64,000 nucleotides of DNA from Thalassococcus sp. S3 (GTDB taxonomy: Bacteria; Pseudomonadota; Alphaproteobacteria; Rhodobacterales; Rhodobacteraceae). The stretch covers positions 2,542,001-2,606,000 of the forward strand of contig NZ_CP022303.1 in NCBI RefSeq assembly GCF_004216475.1, in the 5' to 3' direction. Of the stretch, positions 9,444 to 17,397 are shown piece by piece. The first letter of the stretch is position 1; each line of letters opens with the position of its first letter. The notes under the pieces are model-generated. The model was not told the origin of the DNA. It did not search any database and was given only the letters and a program-made list of their open reading frames with translations. The translations under genes were made by a program, and so were the position numbers.

Positions 9444-9472
9444 AAAAACGGCGCCACGTGGGGCGCCGTTCG
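9444..9472 (-). terminator. Rho-independent terminator of the BCCT transporter gene
   Basis: On the minus strand AACGGCGCC (9462-9470) pairs with GGCGCCGTT (9447-9455), giving a 9-bp GC-rich stem followed by a run of five U. It lies 28 bp past the stop of the transporter gene. Confidence 0.8.
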
Positions 9473-9499
9473 TCTTTTGCGTTTGTGCCAGGGGCCGTC

Positions 9500-11173
9500 C
9501 TATTCCGCAGGCTCCGTTCCCGCCTCTGAATAGGTGGTGGGAATGCCTGCAGCCTCTCGCTTGCCATCGAGATAGATCGCCTTGATCAGCGCAACGCACA
9601 TCAGGATCATCACCAGCGAGAAGGGAAGCGCTCCGATCACCATGGCCGTCTGAATGGCCTTCAGGCCGCCACCTGGAACCAGCAACAGCGCGGCCACGAC
9701 CGACCCCAGGGCAACGCCCCAGAAAAGGATATGCGGACGCGCCTTTGGTCCTTCATCGCCCGCGGCGTTGATCGTGTTCACGATCAGAACGGCCGAGTCT
9801 GCGGTGGTCACCAGATAGGTCATCAGCAGCACCACGATGATGGCCGCCATCGCCCAGCCCAGGAAGGGCGACAGCATGTATTGCACCATGGCAAAGATCT
9901 TGTCGCCATCCGGCGCGCTGTTGATCACGCCATTGGCCCCGCCATTCAGCTCCAGATCAATCGCCGTGCCGCCCGCCCAGGTAAACCAGACAAAGCACAT
10001 CAGCGACGGCACGATCATCGCCCCCAAGACGAATTCCCGGATCGTCCGGCCGCGCGAGATCCGCGCCAGGAAAAGACCCACGAACGGCGCGAACGCGATC
10101 CACCAGGCCCAGTAGAAGACCGACCAGGCGCCTTGCCAATTGGCCAGCGCATCCCCCGTCTCGGTCCCGTCGGTACGCCAGACGCGGAACATCATGTCCG
10201 GCAGCGCGATGAGATAATCCCAAAGCCCCAGAACCAGCGCCTGCAATCCAAAGAAGGTTGATCCGAACAGCAGGAAGAAGGTTAGCAGGAAGATCGACAA
10301 TCCCATGTTGAGGTTCGACAGCCACTTGATGCCCTTGCCAACGCCCGACAGCGCCGACAGGGTCGAGGCCGCCATGATCACGAAGATCGCCACAAGAACA
10401 CCCATTGTGTTCGCGGTGCCCGCCTCGTTCGTCAGGCCGTTAATCCCGATGCGGGTCAATCCCGATACGAACTGCTCTACACCGAAGCCCAATGTCTGCG
10501 CCACGCCGAGGATCGTGGCAACCACGGCCACGATGTCGACAAGATGTCCCACCGGACCGGACAGCGTCTTGCCGAAGATCGGTGTCAAAGAGGACCGCAT
10601 GGTCAGCGGCAGGCCCCGCCTGTAGCTGAAAAAGGCCAGCGCCAGCCCGGCCAGCGCATAGCAGGCCCAGGCACCGATCCCCCAATGCAGGAACGACCAT
10701 TTATAGGCCATCCGGATGTTGTCCGCCGCTCCGCCGGTCGTCAGCCCCTGGATGACTTCAGGGTTGTTGTTGAAATGGTAAACCGGCTCGGCCACGGCCC
10801 AGGTGAGCATGCCCACACCGATGCCTGCGCCGAACATCATCGAAAACCACGAGAAGTTGCCGAATTCGGGCTTGTCGCCCGGCTGACCCAAAAGCAAACG
10901 GCCCGCTGTCGGCCAGATCGCAAGCCCGATGCACATCACCACGAACAGGGCCACTGCCCAGATGTACCAGGTCGCGAAATTGGTCAGAATGAATGAATTG
11001 AACGTGCTCAGGATCGCACCGGCCTGTTCAGGGAAGGCAATGGCCCAGATCACCAGACCGCCAATGGCGAATTTCGACGCGATGGTCACATCGCGACTGA
11101 AGCCTTTGTAAAATCCGCTGTCGGCCGTCTTGATCGGCAAATCAAGAAGAGGAGGTTTGAGCGCCATCGGCAT
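9500..11173 (-). CDS. BCCT-family betaine/choline/carnitine-type transporter
   Basis: The 557-residue secondary transporter has about twelve membrane helices. The family glycine-rich signature is GAGIGVGMLTWAVAEP in the third helix region, and the conserved aromatic segment occurs as WAWWIAFAPFVGLFLARISRGR. Substrates of this family are quaternary ammonium or sulfonium compounds, so DMSP or glycine betaine is plausible given the neighbouring DMSP genes; that is inference. ATG 11173, with AGGGA before it, was preferred over a TTG four codons earlier. A strong terminator follows the gene. Confidence 0.9.
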   Translation of the reverse strand: MPMALKPPLLDLPIKTADSGFYKGFSRDVTIASKFAIGGLVIWAIAFPEQAGAILSTFNSFILTNFATWYIWAVALFVVMCIGLAIWPTAGRLLLGQPGDKPEFGNFSWFSMMFGAGIGVGMLTWAVAEPVYHFNNNPEVIQGLTTGGAADNIRMAYKWSFLHWGIGAWACYALAGLALAFFSYRRGLPLTMRSSLTPIFGKTLSGPVGHLVDIVAVVATILGVAQTLGFGVEQFVSGLTRIGINGLTNEAGTANTMGVLVAIFVIMAASTLSALSGVGKGIKWLSNLNMGLSIFLLTFFLLFGSTFFGLQALVLGLWDYLIALPDMMFRVWRTDGTETGDALANWQGAWSVFYWAWWIAFAPFVGLFLARISRGRTIREFVLGAMIVPSLMCFVWFTWAGGTAIDLELNGGANGVINSAPDGDKIFAMVQYMLSPFLGWAMAAIIVVLLMTYLVTTADSAVLIVNTINAAGDEGPKARPHILFWGVALGSVVAALLLVPGGGLKAIQTAMVIGALPFSLVMILMCVALIKAIYLDGKREAAGIPTTYSEAGTEPAE

Positions 11174-11283
11174 GTTCCCTGTCAAATTATTGTTGTGGTT
11201 AAAGGGTACGCCTCCTAAATGAGGCTGAGAACCTCTGAATGCAGCGAAAAACTGAAACCTGCGGTCTCGATTTCACGAAAATG

Positions 11284-11312
11284 AAAAAAGCGCCCCGCCG
11301 GTTCAGGGGCGA
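11284..11312 (-). terminator. Terminator at the end of the dmdA-acuI operon
   Basis: On the minus strand CGCCCC (11306-11311 read in reverse) pairs with GGGGCG across a 9-nt loop, and the stem is followed by six U. It lies 33 bp beyond the acuI stop and before the BCCT promoter region. Confidence 0.75.
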
Positions 11313-11344
11313 GGCGCGGACCTTAACATAAAAAGAATCGCGGA

Positions 11345-12328
11345 TCAGGCGTTGACGTCCACGACTACCCGGCCCTTGACCTGACCTTTCAGAATGTCTG
11401 CCCCTAATTGCGGAAGGTCTGTCAGGGTGGCGGGCTGGATCATCGTTTCCAGCGTTTCCATCGGCAGATCGCTGGCAATGCGCTCCCAGGCGCGCAGGCG
11501 GTTGTCATAGGGCTGCATCACACTGTCGATGCCCAGCAGGTTCACCCCGCGCAGCAGAAACGGAATGACCGTTGCAGGCAGGCCTGCACCGCCGGCAAGG
11601 CCCACGGCAGCCACGGATGCGCCGTATTGCATCTGACCTAAAACACGCGCCAGCATCGCACCACCCACGGCATCCACGCAACCGCCCCATGTCTCGCCTT
11701 CGAGCGGCCGCTTGGTGGTCTCGTTGATCTCCTCGCGCGCGACGATCTGGCTGGCGCCCAGGCCGCGCAGATAGTCTTCCGTCTCGGGCCGCCCGGTGAC
11801 CGCGGCCACCTCGTAACCCAGCTTGCTCAGGATGGCCGTCGCGACGGACCCCACGCCGCCTGCGGCCCCCGTCACCAGAACCGGGCCGTCCTTGATGCCG
11901 TGATCCTCCAGCGCCATCACCGCCAGCATGGCGGTGAACCCAGCCGTCCCCACCGCCATTGCCGTCCGTGTATCGAGCCCGTCGGGCAGCGGCACGAGCC
12001 AATCCGCCTTGACCCTGGCCTTTTGCGCATAGCCGCCCCAATGCATCTCGCCCACGCGCCATCCGGTTAGCACCACCTTGTCGCCCGGCTTGTAGCGGTC
12101 GTCATCCGACGCCTCGACCGTCCCGGCAAAGTCGATGCCCGGCACGTGCGGATAGGTCCGGACCAGCCCGCCTCCCGGACCGATGCACAGACCATCCTTG
12201 TAATTCACCGTGGAATACTCGACCGCGACCGTCACATCACCTTCCGGCAGCCGGTCCTCGCCTATCTCCTCCACGCTGGCCGAGGTCTTGCCGTCCTCGC
12301 CCTTCTCCACCACCAATGCCTTGAACAT
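11345..12328 (-). CDS. acuI: Acrylyl-CoA reductase (NADPH), MDR family
   Basis: The 327-residue medium-chain dehydrogenase/reductase of the zinc-free quinone oxidoreductase type has a GroES-like N-terminal domain (STVNYKDGLCIG, PHVPGIDFAGTV) and a Rossmann domain with the nucleotide loop TGAAGGVGSVA near residue 150. AcuI reduces acrylyl-CoA to propionyl-CoA, detoxifying acrylate from DMSP cleavage. Position directly after dmdA, as in Ruegeria pomeroyi, supports this over a generic oxidoreductase. ATG 12328 has AAGGAG eight bases upstream; an open frame of eight extra codons was rejected. A hairpin separates it from dmdA and a terminator ends the operon. Confidence 0.92.
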   Translation of the reverse strand: MFKALVVEKGEDGKTSASVEEIGEDRLPEGDVTVAVEYSTVNYKDGLCIGPGGGLVRTYPHVPGIDFAGTVEASDDDRYKPGDKVVLTGWRVGEMHWGGYAQKARVKADWLVPLPDGLDTRTAMAVGTAGFTAMLAVMALEDHGIKDGPVLVTGAAGGVGSVATAILSKLGYEVAAVTGRPETEDYLRGLGASQIVAREEINETTKRPLEGETWGGCVDAVGGAMLARVLGQMQYGASVAAVGLAGGAGLPATVIPFLLRGVNLLGIDSVMQPYDNRLRAWERIASDLPMETLETMIQPATLTDLPQLGADILKGQVKGRVVVDVNA

Positions 12329-12390
12329 CTCGCTCTCCTTCTCGGGGCGCAACCGCCCTTGCTTCTTTGGGTCAAAAATATCCCGGGGGT

Positions 12391-12408
12391 TTGGGGGCTG
12401 GCCCCCAA
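12391..12408. repeat. Perfect hairpin between dmdA and acuI
   Basis: TTGGGGGC and GCCCCCAA form a perfect inverted repeat with a 2-nt centre inside the 101-bp dmdA-acuI gap. On the minus strand it is followed by a C-rich stretch and then GATATTTTT, so it resembles a weak terminator or attenuator, or a dispersed extragenic element. It could set the dmdA to acuI transcript ratio. Confidence 0.6.
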
Positions 12409-12429
12409 TCCGCCCTCACCCGAACGCAC

Positions 12430-13533
12430 CTACAACCAGAACTGCGCCTGCACCTTGGCCGCGCGCATGCCGTCCGGCGTCTCCACCTCCAGCATCGTGC
12501 CCGGCGTCCAATGCGTCATCCGCACCATGCCGATGGCCACGTTGGTGTCAAAGTCCGGCGACCACGCGGCCGAGGTCACCTGCCCCACGCGCTCCCCCCC
12601 GCCATAGATCGGCCAGGCGCGGTCGCAGCCGGGCACCGCCTCTCCGGCAATCGCAAGCGGCCGGATCTGCTGGACGGGCCCCTCCTTGGCCACCCTCAAG
12701 AGCGCATCGCGCCCGATACAGCCAATCGCCGTCTGCGTGTCGCAGAACCGGCCCAGCCCACATTCATGGGGCGTGTTGTCGTCGGTCATGTCATTGCCGT
12801 AGCTCAGCAATCCGCCTTCGATCCGCTCGATCCCGTTGGGACAGCCAGCGCGCACCTGCAGGTCTGCTCCCTGATCGAACAGCGCCTCCCAAAGCGGCAT
12901 GCCAAGATCGCTGCCTTCGACATAGATCTCGAACCCGCCCTGCTTGGAATAGCCAGACCGCGCCACGATGATGTCGCGTCCCTCGAACTGGAACCAGCCA
13001 AAGCGGAAAAACCGGATGTCCCGGACCGCGTCTCCAAAAACGCGGGCCACCAGATCATCCGCCTTGGGCCCCTGTACCGCCAGCGGGCTCACATCCGGCT
13101 CATCCACCAGCACATCCAGCCGGTAGCCATTGGCGATCCCCTTGACCCAGAGCAGCAGATCGCTGTCCGCGATGGAAATCCACCACCGCTCCTCCGACAA
13201 TTTCAGGGCCACCGGATCGTTCAGCATCCCGCCCGTCTCATCCACGATGGGGACGTAATAGCACTGCCCCGGCAACATCCCTCTCAGATCGCGGGGCGTC
13301 AGCATCTGCATCAGCCGCCCCGCATCGGGGCCGCGCAGTTCCACCTGCCGCTCCACCGCGACATCCCAGACCTGCACGTGGGTTTTCAGATGCCGGTAAT
13401 CCGCCTCCACGCTCTCGAAGACCGTGGGCAGGAGCATCCGGTTATAGACCGTATAGGCCTTGACCCCCGCGGCCTCGACCCCGTCCGAAAACGGTGTGCG
13501 CCGCAACCGGCGAGAGGGAGAAATCAGCGCCAT
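12430..13533 (-). CDS. dmdA: Dimethylsulfoniopropionate demethylase
   Basis: The 367-residue GcvT-fold enzyme moves one methyl group of DMSP to tetrahydrofolate, giving methylmercaptopropionate. From memory it matches the Ruegeria pomeroyi DmdA pattern closely: RRLRRTPFSDGVEAAGVKAY at the N-terminus, QCYYVPIVDETGGMLNDP, VSPLAVQGPKADDL, SGYSKQGGFEIYVEGS and LSYGNDMTDDNTP. Ordinary glycine-cleavage T proteins lack this N-terminus, and the acuI neighbour is diagnostic. ATG 13533 overlaps the DinB stop as TGATG, so translation is coupled. It is the fourth gene of a five-gene minus-strand operon facing a GntR regulator. Confidence 0.94.
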   Translation of the reverse strand: MALISPSRRLRRTPFSDGVEAAGVKAYTVYNRMLLPTVFESVEADYRHLKTHVQVWDVAVERQVELRGPDAGRLMQMLTPRDLRGMLPGQCYYVPIVDETGGMLNDPVALKLSEERWWISIADSDLLLWVKGIANGYRLDVLVDEPDVSPLAVQGPKADDLVARVFGDAVRDIRFFRFGWFQFEGRDIIVARSGYSKQGGFEIYVEGSDLGMPLWEALFDQGADLQVRAGCPNGIERIEGGLLSYGNDMTDDNTPHECGLGRFCDTQTAIGCIGRDALLRVAKEGPVQQIRPLAIAGEAVPGCDRAWPIYGGGERVGQVTSAAWSPDFDTNVAIGMVRMTHWTPGTMLEVETPDGMRAAKVQAQFWL

Positions 13534-14039
13534 CACCCCGCCTCCGGCATGTAGGGCAGATCGGTCACATAGCCTTCACCGCCCGCCGCCGTCAGCATGG
13601 CGTGCACCTGACCGCGATGATGCGTCTGGTGATTGAAAAACTGCATCACGCAGAGCGCCATCGGCTTGGTCAAGTCCATGCCCGACATGCTCGCATGCCA
13701 GGTCAGGTCTCCGGCCAGGTCGGCCTCTTCCACGCTCGCCGCCCAGAGAGAGATGCGTCCATCCATGCGCTCCCGCTCCGCGCGCCAGCCCGCCAGCGTC
13801 TCGAAGGCCTGCAGCCCGTCCAGCCCGCCAATATCCGGTCCCGCGCCGCCGTCAAACCGCGAGATCCACAGATGATCGCCCCACAGGATGTGGTTGACCG
13901 TGCGCTGGATCGAGCCAAAAAACGCCCCGCGATCCTGGCTCAGAGCTTCGGCCCCCAGAGCATCAAGAGCGCCCGCCAACAGACTGTTCTGCCACGCATT
14001 ATACCGCGCCATCGTGACGCAATAATCCCGCCCGATCAT
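13533..14039 (-). CDS. DinB-family putative metal-dependent hydrolase/transferase
   Basis: The 168-residue four-helix-bundle protein of the DinB/YfiT superfamily has its three expected metal-binding histidines visible: His50 in TVNHILWGDHLW and the pair in FFNHQTHHRGQ near residue 137. Members include thiol-dependent transferases using glutathione or other low-molecular-weight thiols. The ATG at 14039 overlaps the DUF1326 stop as TGATG and the gene's own stop overlaps dmdA, so it is tightly built into the DMSP operon. A role in handling sulfur intermediates is suggested only by this context. Confidence 0.85.
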   Translation of the reverse strand: MIGRDYCVTMARYNAWQNSLLAGALDALGAEALSQDRGAFFGSIQRTVNHILWGDHLWISRFDGGAGPDIGGLDGLQAFETLAGWRAERERMDGRISLWAASVEEADLAGDLTWHASMSGMDLTKPMALCVMQFFNHQTHHRGQVHAMLTAAGGEGYVTDLPYMPEAG

Positions 14040-14743
14040 CACTTGGGGCCTTTCCAGTCGATGGGGCAGATCTCGGCCGATTTGCCCCCGAAATCCCAGA
14101 CCCGGCCATAGTCGCGTACCCGGCTCTTGGTGCCCTGTGCTGCAATGATGTCCGGCCCCATCCAGTATTTGGAATTGGAGATCATCACGGGATGATCCGG
14201 GCTCTTGCCGTCGATCATCTCGATCTCGCCCTGGATCTTGCGCCCGATCATGATCGCGCGTTTCTTGCCGTCGCGGATGATATCCACCGGCGCGCGTTCG
14301 GCTCCGATGATCTCGCTCACCAGCATGGTAAAGAGGCCCGTCGTGCCGCCTGCCTGCCCGCTGAAGATCTGCAGGATGCCGTTATAGGCCTTCCCGCTCG
14401 CCCGCTCGTCCACATAGGCCGCGACCTTCCAGTTGCCCTCGCCCATGCGCCCCGGAATATCGACCAGCAGGCCCACATTCAGCCCGCTCAGATCCTCTCC
14501 CTCGTAATGCCCCTCGTCGATGGCAATCGCCATCCAGGCGTGGCAATGGCCTTCGGTCGGCGGGTGCGCCCCCAGCGACACCACGCAGGGGCAGAAGACC
14601 GTGCAGGAGCAGTTCAGGAACAGCTCTCCCTTGATCGCCCATTCCGTCGGGCTCATATCCCGCCGCTTGGGGTTCGGCATGCGGCTGTCGATACGTTGGC
14701 TGACCGGCAGCTTGTCGGCATCCTTGCGTCTTTTTACGGCCAT
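14039..14743 (-). CDS. DUF1326 protein with Cys-rich N-terminal motif
   Basis: The 234-residue DUF1326 protein carries the family's cysteine cluster near residue 45 (LNCSCTVFCPCVVS), followed by HCHAW. These residues could bind a metal or form disulfides. No signal peptide is evident; the basic N-terminus precedes the conserved WAIKGELF start. GGAGG lies six bases before ATG 14743, one base after the stop of the DUF2182 gene. DUF1326 and DUF2182 genes are often paired, which supports a joint but unknown function. Here the pair leads the dmdA operon. Confidence 0.85.
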   Translation of the reverse strand: MAVKRRKDADKLPVSQRIDSRMPNPKRRDMSPTEWAIKGELFLNCSCTVFCPCVVSLGAHPPTEGHCHAWMAIAIDEGHYEGEDLSGLNVGLLVDIPGRMGEGNWKVAAYVDERASGKAYNGILQIFSGQAGGTTGLFTMLVSEIIGAERAPVDIIRDGKKRAIMIGRKIQGEIEMIDGKSPDHPVMISNSKYWMGPDIIAAQGTKSRVRDYGRVWDFGGKSAEICPIDWKGPK

Positions 14744-14744
14744 C

Positions 14745-15533
14745 TTATCCTCCAGATAGCATCGGGTATGCGGCCCATCCGATCCCCATGAGGATCAGGG
14801 CGAAACCCATTGGTTTTGTGACATAATGCCCAATCTGCGGCAGCTTTTCGATCACCATGAAAAGCGTGGCGAGCCCCATCCAGAGCAGGCTCATCACCCC
14901 GCCGACGAACCCCAAGGACATGAACCCCCAACAGCAGCCCACACAAAAGGCGCCGAGGCCCAGCCCCATCCGAAGCCCGCCGCGAAAGCCGGTGCGCCAA
15001 TGGCCCAGAAAGTAGCTCATTGGGCTGTGGCACACGCCGTGGCAGATTTCCTTCGCTCGGGTGAATTGAAAAAGGCCGACCACGATCAGCAGACCGGCCC
15101 CCACCCAAGACGACTTGGCAATACCCAGCATATCCACCACGCCGCCGAAAAGCAATGCGAGTTGCGCGCCCGTGATCACCGCCGCAAAGGCCACCCACAC
15201 CAGCAGATAGCCCAGAACCACGCCCAGCCACCCGGCCCGTGTGCCATCCGCGCTGATCATCAGATCCTCATAGGAGCGCAAGGTCGGCACCAGCGTCGGG
15301 AGCATCATCGCCGCCATCATGATCGCCCACATCGCGAACAGCGGCCCGAATTCGGCCATGGGCATATACATGTCCATCCGCGGATCCATCGCCGCCATGC
15401 GCTGGCCCACCTCTCCCGGACGCCCGATCAGGTCCAGATCCATCGAGATGCTCATGGAATACATCACCCACCAGGCCCACAGGATCAGCCCGAAAAAGCC
15501 CAACCAGAGTGTGGAGCGCAGAAGGTGCGGCAC
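14745..15533 (-). CDS. DUF2182 multi-spanning membrane protein
   Basis: The 262-residue membrane protein has about six helices. Family motifs are visible: MMAAMMLPTLVP, FQFTRAKEICHGVCHSP, FLGHWRTGFRGG and CVGCCWGFM, the cysteines and histidines suggesting metal binding. An open frame continues over 300 codons upstream but is antisense to the regulator. The start is placed at GTG 15533 because GGGGAGG lies five bases before it; ATG 15578 is the alternative but has no ribosome site and lies inside the palindromic operator. It is the first gene of the DUF2182-DUF1326-DinB-dmdA-acuI operon. Confidence 0.83.
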   Translation of the reverse strand: MPHLLRSTLWLGFFGLILWAWWVMYSMSISMDLDLIGRPGEVGQRMAAMDPRMDMYMPMAEFGPLFAMWAIMMAAMMLPTLVPTLRSYEDLMISADGTRAGWLGVVLGYLLVWVAFAAVITGAQLALLFGGVVDMLGIAKSSWVGAGLLIVVGLFQFTRAKEICHGVCHSPMSYFLGHWRTGFRGGLRMGLGLGAFCVGCCWGFMSLGFVGGVMSLLWMGLATLFMVIEKLPQIGHYVTKPMGFALILMGIGWAAYPMLSGG

Positions 15534-15555
15534 GGAAACCTCCCCGAATCTCGTG

Positions 15556-15584
15556 TTGCGCTTGTAAATGTCAGACATTAAAAT
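15556..15584 (+). promoter_or_regulatory. Predicted sigma-70 promoter of the GntR gene
   Basis: TTGCGC (15556-15561) and TAAAAT (15579-15584) are separated by 17 bp. Transcription would begin about 15591, only a few bases before the ATG at 15594, which has no Shine-Dalgarno sequence. A leaderless mRNA is therefore predicted. The palindrome covers the spacer and the -10 box. Confidence 0.55.
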
Positions 15585-15592
15585 GTATGACA
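15569..15592. promoter_or_regulatory. 24-bp palindromic operator in the divergent gntR/dmd intergenic region
   Basis: The half-sites TGTCAGACATT and AATGTATGACA flank a central AA. Ten of twelve pairs match, with one internal mismatch and the centre unpaired. The site fills the space between the gntR start (15594) and the DUF2182 start (15533) and covers the proposed gntR -10. Dyad sites of this kind are typical operators of FCD-type GntR dimers, so autoregulation and control of the dmdA operon are inferred. Confidence 0.7.
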
Positions 15593-15593
15593 A

Positions 15594-16328
15594 ATGAAAA
15601 TTGATCCTGCCAGCCCCGCCGATTTGTCGGCCCAGATTGCCTCTGCCATCCGCGATGCCATCGTTTCGGGGCAGTTGATCGTCGACGAACGCCTGCCGTC
15701 GGAAGCGGAATTGGCGGATCAATTCGACGTCTCCCGCCCCACCGTGCGCGAGGCTTTGAAGCGGCTGGCGGCACAATCGCTGATCCGCACCCAGCGGGGT
15801 GCCACCGGCGGCGCCTTCGTCAACCGCCTCAGTTTCGAGGATGCCTATCCCCAGCAGGTCACCACCTCCACCCTGCTTTTGTCGATGAACGCCGTGAGTT
15901 TCGAGACCGCCTGCGAGGCGCGCTATGCCCTCGAACGCGCCTGCGCGCCGCTCTCGGCTGAGCGCCGCAGCGCCGACCATCTGGCCACGATGCGCGCCGA
16001 AATCCACCGCCAGTCCCAGCCGGGCCTCACGGATGAAGCCTTCTGCGCTTCCGACGTTGCTTTCCACCGCGCGCTGGTCGACGGGGCCGGCAACCCGGTT
16101 CTCTCCTACCAGCTTGCCGGCGCTGTCGAGGCGATGCAGCCCCTGATGAACATGATCACCTTCACAGCCCGCTCGCGCGAAGCCATCGTGGCGCTGCATA
16201 CAGTGATCGCCGACGCGGTCGAGGCGGAGAATGCCCGCGCCGCCACTGATGGGCTCACAGCGCTCGAAGAGGAAACCCAGACCCTGGCGCGCAATGTCTT
16301 CGAGGCTCGCGCCAAGCGGAGCGGATAG
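15594..16328 (+). CDS. GntR/FadR-type (FCD) transcriptional regulator, probable controller of the dmdA operon
   Basis: The 244-residue regulator has an N-terminal winged helix (about 8-75; GQLIVDERLPSEAELADQF, SRPTVREALKRLAAQSLI) and a C-terminal all-helical FCD effector domain with metal-ligand residues in SDVAFHRALV and the ALHTVIADAV helix. It is transcribed away from the dmdA operon, with a strong palindrome between. In Ruegeria pomeroyi a GntR-type regulator next to dmdA-acuI responds to DMSP or acrylate, so the same role is likely. No ribosome site precedes the ATG; the predicted promoter gives a leaderless transcript. Confidence 0.87.
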   Translation: MKIDPASPADLSAQIASAIRDAIVSGQLIVDERLPSEAELADQFDVSRPTVREALKRLAAQSLIRTQRGATGGAFVNRLSFEDAYPQQVTTSTLLLSMNAVSFETACEARYALERACAPLSAERRSADHLATMRAEIHRQSQPGLTDEAFCASDVAFHRALVDGAGNPVLSYQLAGAVEAMQPLMNMITFTARSREAIVALHTVIADAVEAENARAATDGLTALEEETQTLARNVFEARAKRSG

Positions 16329-16330
16329 GC

Positions 16331-16870
16331 TCAGCTCTTGCGCGGCGCGCCAAAGGGCTTCTTCGGCGCCCTTTCGAAGGACGGCGCTTGATCGGGAAAC
16401 AATTCCAGCGTCTGCGCGTCGCCGTTCGCCCTGTCGAACTTCACCATCCACGGCGCAGGCTCGGCCAAGGCACCGCTCGGCTCCCACCGGAAATAACCCA
16501 GCTCTCCCGCCGCCGGGATCGGATCGACCGCCACCGGGTTTTCCAGCACCAGCCCCCATGGCCCGCCGAACCACGGGCTGTCGCTGCGGTCGATAATGTC
16601 GACGACATCCACCACCCCGATAATGGCCCGGCGGATCAAAGCGTCAGGGCGGGGGCAGTCCGTGCCGTGTAGCTGCATGCGCCAGACAAGATAGCGGTAT
16701 TCCTTTTCCTTCATGCCAATCGCCGCATGAATGGCGATGCGACCACGCTCCATCCCGCCGCTCTTGATGGCGCCCAGGGTCCGGTTCTCGATCACCTTGC
16801 CACCATGGATAATCGCCCAGGCCGACGGCTGGCGGACGGAGAGCGCAATCTCGGGTATGTCGATTGTCAT
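16331..16870 (-). CDS. ASCH-domain protein
   Basis: The 179-residue protein contains an ASCH (PUA-like) domain in its first two thirds: IALSVRQPSAWAIIHGGKVIENRT is the characteristic start, followed by GRIAIHAA and AIIGVVDVVDI. ASCH domains bind RNA or nucleosides. The C-terminal 50 residues are basic and proline-rich with no recognised domain. ATG 16870 follows AAGGGGAGGGG and is preferred over a start 11 codons earlier. The gene is convergent with gntR, two bases between stops. Confidence 0.78.
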   Translation of the reverse strand: MTIDIPEIALSVRQPSAWAIIHGGKVIENRTLGAIKSGGMERGRIAIHAAIGMKEKEYRYLVWRMQLHGTDCPRPDALIRRAIIGVVDVVDIIDRSDSPWFGGPWGLVLENPVAVDPIPAAGELGYFRWEPSGALAEPAPWMVKFDRANGDAQTLELFPDQAPSFERAPKKPFGAPRKS

Positions 16871-16915
16871 GCCCCTCCCCTTGTCGCGGCTGATCCATGA
16901 CATAGCATTGCGCGC

Positions 16916-17266
16916 ATGATCGACATCCTCAATATCGCCGCCGCCCTACTGACCATCGCCTTTGGCCTCTTTGGCTTTCTCGCCCCGCGCTACACCGCAT
17001 CCGCCCTCGACCTCACGCCCGGCGCGACGACGATGGGCCTTAGCGAAATGCGCGCCTCGGTGGGTGGCCTCTTTGTCATCGCGGGTGCTGCGGCGATCTG
17101 GCTGGCCGAACCGCTGGCCTATGCCATGATCGGCTTCGCCTTCGCAGGTGCCGCCCTGGGCCGCGCGCTCTCCCTCGCCTTCGACGCACCACCCTTGCGC
17201 AAGGTGGTGATCTTCGGCGGGATCGAGGCCGCGTTGGCCGCGTGGTTCCTTTTCGCAAATCTGTGA
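16916..17266 (+). CDS. DUF4345-type small membrane protein (paralogue 1)
   Basis: This 116-residue protein has four predicted membrane helices and is typical of the DUF4345 family. It shares the plan of the protein encoded at 18130-18483: FGLFGFLAPRYT, TMGLSEMRASVGGLFV and YAMIGFAFAGAALGRALSL each align with a counterpart there. The function is unknown. It starts 45 bp from the divergent ASCH gene. Confidence 0.75.
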   Translation: MIDILNIAAALLTIAFGLFGFLAPRYTASALDLTPGATTMGLSEMRASVGGLFVIAGAAAIWLAEPLAYAMIGFAFAGAALGRALSLAFDAPPLRKVVIFGGIEAALAAWFLFANL

Positions 17267-17397
17267 CAGAACAGGCCGCGACAAGCGTCCAGCGTCAGCA
17301 GAAACGCGAGCATGGGACGGCCGCAGCCAGGAAGGCATTGTAGATTGGCTGCCTGGTGCCGACTATGCGCCACGTCACATTCGGAAAGTCGGCTTCT

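Noticed and set aside
14745..16574. 609-codon version of the DUF2182 gene
   Set aside because: The first 330 codons are antisense to the GntR gene. The ribosome site at 15538-15545 and family length place the start at 15533.
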